From Candidatus Gerdarchaeota archaeon (GTDB lineage Archaea > Asgardarchaeota > Heimdallarchaeia > JABLTI01): DNA of 19,685 bases. Shown here in pieces: positions 14,350 to 19,685 of this stretch. Every line of letters starts with the position of its first letter. The first letter of the stretch is position 1. Below the pieces are notes generated by a model. It was not told where the DNA came from, ran no database searches, and worked only from the letters and a program-made list of their open reading frames with translations. The stretch spans positions 1 through 19,685 of the forward strand of contig JAEORM010000148.1 in NCBI GenBank assembly GCA_016840905.1, given 5' to 3'. The translations under genes were made by a program, and so were the position numbers.

Positions 14350-15732
14350 ATTAGCGAAAAAACAAAAGAATATCGATTTTGCCATACAGCTGACTGGCAT
14401 CTTGATTACTTCCAATATCAAAAAAGTGAAAGATGGTACGATTTTATCAAGTCAGCAAATGATTGTGCAAATCTTATGCTAGAAGAGAAACCTGATTTTG
14501 TAATTCATTGTGGAGATTTCTTTCATCAGTTTAAACCAACCCCCGGAGCAATACGTTTTGCAATAAAGATTCTTGATAAATTTAAGCAGCAGAATATTCC
14601 CTTTTATGTGATTAGAGGAAATCATGATGCTTCAAAAGCGCAAGCTCAGAGATTTGGTGGTACGATTTTAAAATTTCTTGAAGAATTAGGTTATCTGATT
14701 TATGTTCAAGATGAAACTGTCAATATTAGTGAACATATAACATTTACAGGTATAGGTGAATATGGGAAATCAACTGGAGATGTAATAGAAGAGGTTTTAC
14801 GAAATAATCCTTTAGATCAAAAGAAATTCAATATTTTAGCCTTGCATGGTTATTTGCAGGGACAGGTAAGTGATGCAATTTATGATATAAGTGGATATCA
14901 GTTAGCAAGTTTAGGCTTTAATTATATTGCTCTTGGTCATTATCACAAACAATGGGAAGAAAAAGAGAATAAAATATATTGTCCAGGATCTACTGAACAA
15001 ACTAGTTTGAATGATTGGGGGAAACCAGATAAAGATGGTTATTTTAAGAAATCTGGTTTCTATAGTGTAAAATCGATTTTAAATTTAGGAGAAAACTCTT
15101 GGGAAATGGAAGTCACAAGAAAGGAATTTGATATCCGTCCAAAAGGGAGATTCACTTTTGAAATTAAAAATATTGATTCCATAGAGGGAATAATTGAACA
15201 AGCAAATAATTTTGTTAAAAGGCATGATTTGGAAGGTGCTATTATAAGATACGACTTTATTGGTGAATTACCTTTAGGTAAACAATCATTACTAAATTTT
15301 ACAAATCTACCAGCAATAAAAGAATCAAAAGCGCTTCATGTGATAATAAATCAGCAATTGTCTAATATTATGCTCACTAAAGCAAAATCAGGTTTGACAA
15401 CAGAAAACGCTTTACTTGAGATTTTAGAAAAATCATACAAATTTAATAAAAACGAATCAACTAGATGGATCGATTTAGTTAATGAAACCATTAGGATATT
15501 AGGAAATAAAGCTATCAATTCAGAAGAAGCTGAAGAAATTAAAACAATCTATAATTTAGTATCAGATACTTCAATAAAAATGTCAGAAATTAAATTGAAA
15601 ACAAAAGAAATGAAAGTTACTGATGGCAAAAAAAATACTAAAAAAACATCTCCAAATAATTCGCAATTACAATCTGATCCAAAAAGTGCCAAGCAAGTAA
15701 ATCTTGCTCAATTCTTTAAGGAGGGGGATTAA
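14350..15732 (+). CDS. mre11: Mre11 nuclease, probably ATT-initiated
   Basis: 460 aa if read from ATT 14350. All phosphodiesterase motifs are present: TADWH (D15, H17), CGDFFH (D56), RGNHD (N91, H92, D93), ALHGY (H166) and LGHYH (H197, H199). The C-terminal third is a capping region plus a charged tail ending QVNLAQFF, a likely Rad50-contacting helix. Mre11 with Rad50 recognises and nicks or resects DNA ends. A later ATG at 14476 would delete the first catalytic motif and can be dismissed. Between the in-frame TGA at 14341 and motif I there is no ATG, GTG or TTG; ATT 14350 has an AGGTGA site at ideal distance. An ATT start, or a sequence error in ATG, are the two readings. rad50 starts two bases after the stop. 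Confidence 0.92.
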   Translation: MSEKTKEYRFCHTADWHLDYFQYQKSERWYDFIKSANDCANLMLEEKPDFVIHCGDFFHQFKPTPGAIRFAIKILDKFKQQNIPFYVIRGNHDASKAQAQRFGGTILKFLEELGYLIYVQDETVNISEHITFTGIGEYGKSTGDVIEEVLRNNPLDQKKFNILALHGYLQGQVSDAIYDISGYQLASLGFNYIALGHYHKQWEEKENKIYCPGSTEQTSLNDWGKPDKDGYFKKSGFYSVKSILNLGENSWEMEVTRKEFDIRPKGRFTFEIKNIDSIEGIIEQANNFVKRHDLEGAIIRYDFIGELPLGKQSLLNFTNLPAIKESKALHVIINQQLSNIMLTKAKSGLTTENALLEILEKSYKFNKNESTRWIDLVNETIRILGNKAINSEEAEEIKTIYNLVSDTSIKMSEIKLKTKEMKVTDGKKNTKKTSPNNSQLQSDPKSAKQVNLAQFFKEGD

Positions 15733-15733
15733 A

Positions 15734-18598
15734 TTGAAAACTTTTGAGATTTTAAATATTGAGCTTGAAAATATCAAGACCTATAAATATGAAAAAATAG
15801 TTTTTTCGCAAGGTAATAATGTTTTGATAGGAGAAAATGGTGCAGGAAAAAGTACGATACTAGAAAGTATTTACTTGTCACTATTTGGAGAAACTGTACC
15901 TGGAAAAACTCTTGCTGATATAGTTCGTTTTGGAGAAAAACAAGGAAAAGTTACTATTAGGTTTGTTATTGATGATACTGAATATCGAATAATCGATGAA
16001 ATAACCAAAAAAGATGAAACTCAAGCTACACAAAAACAAATATTGATAAATGAAACGCTTGAAGAAACAATTGCTGAAGGTAAAAATGCTGTAAGTGCAA
16101 AAATAGAAGAGATATTGGATATAGATGCTACAACATTTATAAGTGCTGTTTATGCTTCCCAAGGGGAAATTGGTAAAATAGTAACTGCAAAAGAAAGTGA
16201 GCGTAAAAAATTATTTGATCGATTATTCCAGATAGAACGATTTGAAAAAGCTTGGAGTAATCTCTCTAAAATAGAGAAAATAATTAATTTTGAAATAAAA
16301 ACACTTCAAAATCAAATTGATATAATGAAGAAAGGATTACAGGATATACCAAAAATTATCCAAGAAATAGAAGCAAGAAATGATGAATTAAAGCAAGAAA
16401 AAACTTCCTTGAATAAATTAAATAGCAGCTTTAGAGAATTAGATAAGAAATTTAAAGTGCTTGAAAAATTCATTATAAAGCATAACCAACTTGTAGGTCA
16501 AAAGGATAGTATTCAACAAAACATTTTGGAATTTAAAAAGAAAATAGAGGAACATTATAAATCACTTGTTGTTGAAGGATCAGAAAAAGATTATGAATGT
16601 AATCTTGAATCAATTGAAAAATTAAACACAAAAGTAACTGAAAAAGATGTTCAAATAACTAAACAAATCGATTCACAACAAGAAAAAATAACAAAATTGA
16701 AGGTAAATATTGAGAAGCTCAATTCATTAAAACAAAATTATGAGACTTATCAAGAAAGAAATGAAGAGGATAAGAAATATATTAAAGAAGAAATCGAGAA
16801 AAATCAAACCAAAATACTTGATTTATCAAAAAATATCGAAAAATGGGGAGAAGAAATTCCCAAATTAGAAGAAAAAAGTAATAGTAAATTAATTTCTTTG
16901 GAAAAAGAAAAGAAAAAAACAGATAAAATAAGGGAAGATATCTCAAAACTAGAAGCAAAACTAAGTACTCTCGAAGATTCTGCTGATAGATATCATGCTC
17001 GTATCGTTAAGAAAAGATTAAATCTCTCACAAGATGCTGGTGATAATTGGCAAGAGGTAATAAAAGAGCTATCATCAATTAATTTTGAAGAGGAACTATC
17101 AAAATTAACTATTTTACTTGAAGAGAAGGAAGAAATACAAAGAGAAGAATTAAGTAGAAAGTCATCTATTGAAGAAGGAATTAGGAGAGTAGAAAGCGAT
17201 TTACTACATATGGGAAATTTAAGTGGACATGAAACATGTCCAACTTGCAAACAACCTTTATCGAAAGAAACGTTAGAGAAACTCATTTTAACTTTAAATG
17301 AAGAAAAAACACAATTATTGAATGAAAAGAAATCTTCTGTTCAAAGTATAAAGGATTTAACTAGTCTAGTTGAAGGTTTGAAGAATAAAGAGAAGGAGTT
17401 CACAAATAAAAAGAAATTATTCGATAAAATTGAGCCAATATTCAATGAGTTGCAAGATTTAGAAAAAGAAAAAGATTCAGTTGATGAGGATTACAAAAAA
17501 ATTGAAGCAAAGAAATTGGAATTGAAAAATGAAATATCCGATGAAGAAATTAACAAGCTATTAGATGAAATAGAATTAACTGAAATATTGATTCGTGATT
17601 TATTGGATGCAAAAGAAACATTACCGAAATTAATTAGAAAACAAGAGAAGTTAAAAGATGATCTAAAAGAAGCACAATCAATACTGAAAGAAATACAAGA
17701 ATTACAAACAAAAAATGATGAAAAAGCATTAACTGAATTGGAGATTTCAATAACTGAACTAAAAGATGAACAAGTATTATTAACAAAGAAACAAACAATC
17801 ACAAAAGAACTAATTATTGATTTAAAATCATTAGGTTCTGAAGAGGAGAAATTAGAGGAAAATAATAAAGCTCTTCTCGAGATAGAAACACAAGATGGAT
17901 TTAAAGAACAAAAAAAGATACAGACAGAACGCGAAGATACGGGAAAAGCTATTTCTGCAAAACAGACTTCTATTAAAACATTAATAGAAGATATAATTCC
18001 TCCATTGATCGATCAAAAGAATAATTTATTACAAAAAGAAAGTGAGGTAAAAGAAAAGGAAAGTGCTTTACAATTAGAAAATAAAAAGAAAGAAATAACA
18101 ACAATTCTTAGAGGATTGATGAGAGAACTACCAAATAGATTGCTTCCTACTTTTATTGAAAGAATTAATTCAGCTGCTACAGAAATTTTGCAATCAATTA
18201 TTCCAGGTAGTGATATACAAAGTATCGTACTTAATGATGATTATTCATTGAATATAATACGATTAGGAAATATAGAAAATATTTCAGTTTTAAGTGGTGG
18301 GGAAACAATAATTATCGCACTCGCGCTAAGATTAGCCTTTGCTAAAGAATTTTCAGCATTAGATTCACTAATATTAGATGAACCAACAATTTTCTTAGAT
18401 GAACGAAGAAGAGGGGAATTAGTAACTGTTTTAGAACGTAATAGATTAGTTCGACAAATGTTTGTAGTAACTCATGATCCAGATTTTGAGCGAATTTCAG
18501 ATAAAACTTATTTCATAACAAAAAATGCTGGTGAAACTGAAGTGAAACCAATTGAAGATAATGGTGATACCTCTATAGAGGATTTAAACATCTTATAG
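15734..18598 (+). CDS. rad50: Rad50 ATPase with zinc hook
   Basis: 954 aa from TTG 15734; AAGGAGG at 15718-15724 sits 9 nt upstream and fixes this start, so an in-frame TTG at 15704 is not used. Walker A is GENGAGKST (33-41) and a Q-loop-like YASQGEIG lies near 140-147. Long antiparallel coiled coils run to about 780, with the zinc hook CPTC (C502, C505) in the middle. The ABC signature is LSGGE (853-857), Walker B is LILDEPTIFLD (D882, E883), and THDPDFE carries the switch His. Rad50 dimerises on ATP and through the hook, tethering DNA ends and controlling Mre11. It is somewhat longer than many archaeal homologues (about 880 aa), the extra length being coiled coil. Tight coupling with mre11 (one base between stop and start) shows the pair is made together. 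Confidence 0.96.
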   Translation: MKTFEILNIELENIKTYKYEKIVFSQGNNVLIGENGAGKSTILESIYLSLFGETVPGKTLADIVRFGEKQGKVTIRFVIDDTEYRIIDEITKKDETQATQKQILINETLEETIAEGKNAVSAKIEEILDIDATTFISAVYASQGEIGKIVTAKESERKKLFDRLFQIERFEKAWSNLSKIEKIINFEIKTLQNQIDIMKKGLQDIPKIIQEIEARNDELKQEKTSLNKLNSSFRELDKKFKVLEKFIIKHNQLVGQKDSIQQNILEFKKKIEEHYKSLVVEGSEKDYECNLESIEKLNTKVTEKDVQITKQIDSQQEKITKLKVNIEKLNSLKQNYETYQERNEEDKKYIKEEIEKNQTKILDLSKNIEKWGEEIPKLEEKSNSKLISLEKEKKKTDKIREDISKLEAKLSTLEDSADRYHARIVKKRLNLSQDAGDNWQEVIKELSSINFEEELSKLTILLEEKEEIQREELSRKSSIEEGIRRVESDLLHMGNLSGHETCPTCKQPLSKETLEKLILTLNEEKTQLLNEKKSSVQSIKDLTSLVEGLKNKEKEFTNKKKLFDKIEPIFNELQDLEKEKDSVDEDYKKIEAKKLELKNEISDEEINKLLDEIELTEILIRDLLDAKETLPKLIRKQEKLKDDLKEAQSILKEIQELQTKNDEKALTELEISITELKDEQVLLTKKQTITKELIIDLKSLGSEEEKLEENNKALLEIETQDGFKEQKKIQTEREDTGKAISAKQTSIKTLIEDIIPPLIDQKNNLLQKESEVKEKESALQLENKKKEITTILRGLMRELPNRLLPTFIERINSAATEILQSIIPGSDIQSIVLNDDYSLNIIRLGNIENISVLSGGETIIIALALRLAFAKEFSALDSLILDEPTIFLDERRRGELVTVLERNRLVRQMFVVTHDPDFERISDKTYFITKNAGETEVKPIEDNGDTSIEDLNIL

Positions 18599-19171
18599 TG
18601 AATCAATAATTTTTAATGCAGACATTAACTCATCTTTATCTTCAGAATCTTTCTTTTTAGTTGGATCATCAGATTTAGTTTCAGGAGTTGATGGTACTTC
18701 TGGATCTGTTGTTGGGGGGGTTATTTCAGGAGAAAGTTCTTCTATTTTAGGTTGAAAAGTGGGGGGAATGGGGACAGGAGGTAATTTTGATTCAGTAATA
18801 ATTGGTTTAGATTGTGGTATCTCACTTTCAACTTTAGGAATAGTTGCAGTCGGAGGGGCAGTGGTTATTTTTGGTTGTTCAATAGAAGGTGTGATTGGTT
18901 TTGGTTGTGGTGAGTCAATTGGTTGATGTGTTTTAGCTTGAGAAAAAGTTGAATGTTCTTGAGGTTTTGGACTCTCAATTGCTTTAATTAAACCTTTGCC
19001 AGAAACATCAGCTAATGATTCTAATTTTTGCATTTTATCTTCTAAGATATGTAATCGTTTATTGGTGATTTCAATATATTCGGAAAGTTCTTTTTCTAAT
19101 CCTTCTAGTGCTTTTATTATTGAGGATGCAATGTCATCAAGTTGTTTAGCGAGTTTTTCTTCTGAGCTCAA
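18593..19171 (-). CDS. Coiled-coil plus Pro-rich protein of unknown function
   Basis: 192 aa, not recognised. Residues 1-60 form a charged helix with heptad spacing (LAKQLDDIASSIIKALEGLE..., KRLHILEDKMQKLESL), likely an oligomerising coiled coil. Residues about 66-165 are a Pro/Thr/Ser/Gln linker with many PxP, KPI and PPxP units. A Lys/Asp-rich stretch (DDPTKKKDSEDKD) follows, and the chain ends in a short amphipathic helix (ELMSALKIIDSL) that looks like a docking peptide. Such a layout fits a scaffold or adaptor. The start is TTG 19171; GGTG lies about 10 nt upstream. It converges on rad50 and overlaps its end by six bases. The coding strand holds C7 and C6 runs, unusual in this AT-rich genome. 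Confidence 0.65.
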   Translation of the reverse strand: MSSEEKLAKQLDDIASSIIKALEGLEKELSEYIEITNKRLHILEDKMQKLESLADVSGKGLIKAIESPKPQEHSTFSQAKTHQPIDSPQPKPITPSIEQPKITTAPPTATIPKVESEIPQSKPIITESKLPPVPIPPTFQPKIEELSPEITPPTTDPEVPSTPETKSDDPTKKKDSEDKDELMSALKIIDSL

Positions 19172-19248
19172 ATCTGTACACCATATTTTTAGTGATAAAT
19201 TTTAACAGATAATAATTCCTGTGCTTGGATTTATTTTTTAAGGATTTA

Positions 19249-19268
19249 TATGATAGTAAAATATCATA
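19249..19268. repeat. Short inverted repeat upstream of the Pro-rich gene
   Basis: TATGATA (19249-19255) and TATCATA (19262-19268) are perfect inverted copies with a 6-bp gap, about 80-95 bp before the TTG of the Pro-rich gene. On the minus strand the arm and flank (CATATAAATCC) also resemble a TATA box. It may be an operator or simply promoter sequence. Confidence 0.4.
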
Positions 19269-19345
19269 AAAGATACCTAATACATGCTTTCTGTTTCAAC
19301 AATAGGTTAGCAAAAGTGCTATTTTAATATGTGTTTTCACGCAAA

Positions 19346-19685
19346 TTACCGTAGATATTTTTGCTTTTCTTTGTATTGTTTTAGTTTATTCAAGTTAAGA
19401 AGATTTGCAATAGAATCTTTAGCTTTATCTAATACTTTTTCTACATCAACTTCCACAAATGATCTATCACGCATAACAATTTTACCATTAATAATCGTAG
19501 TCAGAACATTGGAATCAATTGCACAATAAGCAATTAATGAATATGGATTGTGTGGTGGCCAAACATTTGGAGTTTTAGTATTTAATAATATCATATCAGC
19601 TTTTTTACCAATTTCTAAGGAACCTATAGATAATTCCATACCAAAAGCTTTAGCTCCATTAATGGTAGCCATCCTTAAAGCTTCA
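19346..19685 (-). CDS. Amidohydrolase of the MtaD/SsnA type, C-terminal part
   Basis: The gene runs off the right edge; 113 C-terminal codons are visible, beginning EALRMATINGAKAFGM. The tail has the pattern of cyclic amidohydrolases that deaminate purine nucleosides and their thio derivatives: LSIGSLEIGKKADMILL, then a P-HNPYS--AYCA segment, then VLTTIINGKIVMRD. These form the last barrel helix and the small beta-sandwich that follows it. Likely members are 5-methylthioadenosine/S-adenosylhomocysteine deaminase or 5'-deoxyadenosine deaminase. The catalytic metal ligands (HxH, the later His residues and Asp) lie outside the window, so substrate and activity cannot be checked. Its stop is 174 bp upstream of the Pro-rich gene on the same strand. 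Confidence 0.82.
   Translation of the reverse strand, partial: EALRMATINGAKAFGMELSIGSLEIGKKADMILLNTKTPNVWPPHNPYSLIAYCAIDSNVLTTIINGKIVMRDRSFVEVDVEKVLDKAKDSIANLLNLNKLKQYKEKQKYLR

Noticed and set aside
14476..15732. Mre11 starting at ATG 14476
   Set aside because: It would remove the first catalytic motif (TADWH), which is intact upstream in the same frame.
15704..15733. TTG 15704 as Rad50 start
   Set aside because: AAGGAGG at 15718-15724 places the start at TTG 15734, and the protein then begins with the usual Rad50 N-terminus.
1..19685. CRISPR array, transposon or prophage
   Set aside because: No regularly spaced direct repeats, no transposase, integrase or phage structural gene, and no terminal inverted repeats were seen.

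Overview
The window is AT-rich (roughly 70% A+T by eye) and archaeal. It encodes a single-polypeptide replication protein A with several OB folds, a HerA-Mre11-Rad50 end-processing cluster, AGGTGA-type ribosome binding sites, TATA-like boxes at leaderless spacing, and frequent TTG starts. An AT-rich genome with hydrogenase maturation, a longin-like protein and several bacterial-type lipid genes suggests an Asgard-type archaeon, perhaps of the Heimdall or Loki lineages. That placement is inference; no marker here settles it.

Layout. The left edge holds the last 50 codons of hypD, a CTP-dependent polyprenol/dolichol-kinase-like membrane enzyme, a small two-helix membrane protein, and a convergent 53-aa ribbon-helix-helix regulator that is easy to miss. 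After a 350-bp gene-free stretch come RPA, ending in a hairpin terminator, and a membrane-anchored acidic protein of unknown function. Next are a small Cys-rich protein translationally coupled to a longin-like two-domain protein, and convergent nfo (endonuclease IV). A very AT-rich 410-bp divergent promoter region follows.

The centre carries a compact cluster for bacterial-type fatty-acid activation and transfer. A short FakA-like kinase (DhaL plus middle domain only) is followed by a FakB/DegV fatty-acid-binding protein and PlsY, the acyl-phosphate:glycerol-3-phosphate acyltransferase. In bacteria these three make acyl-phosphate and put it on sn-glycerol-3-phosphate. Archaea instead build ether lipids on sn-glycerol-1-phosphate, so this is the most striking content of the window. 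A GT-C polyprenyl-phosphate-sugar glycosyltransferase and a small VirB2/TrbC-pilin-like two-helix protein follow.

The right part is the DNA-end-resection cluster herA-mre11-rad50. mre11 has no ATG, GTG or TTG start upstream of its first catalytic motif; a well-placed ribosome binding site points to an ATT start. NurA, the usual nuclease partner of HerA, is not in the window. A convergent Pro-rich coiled-coil protein overlaps the rad50 stop, and the window ends inside an MtaD/SsnA-type amidohydrolase on the minus strand. No tRNA, rRNA, CRISPR array, transposase or insertion sequence was seen.
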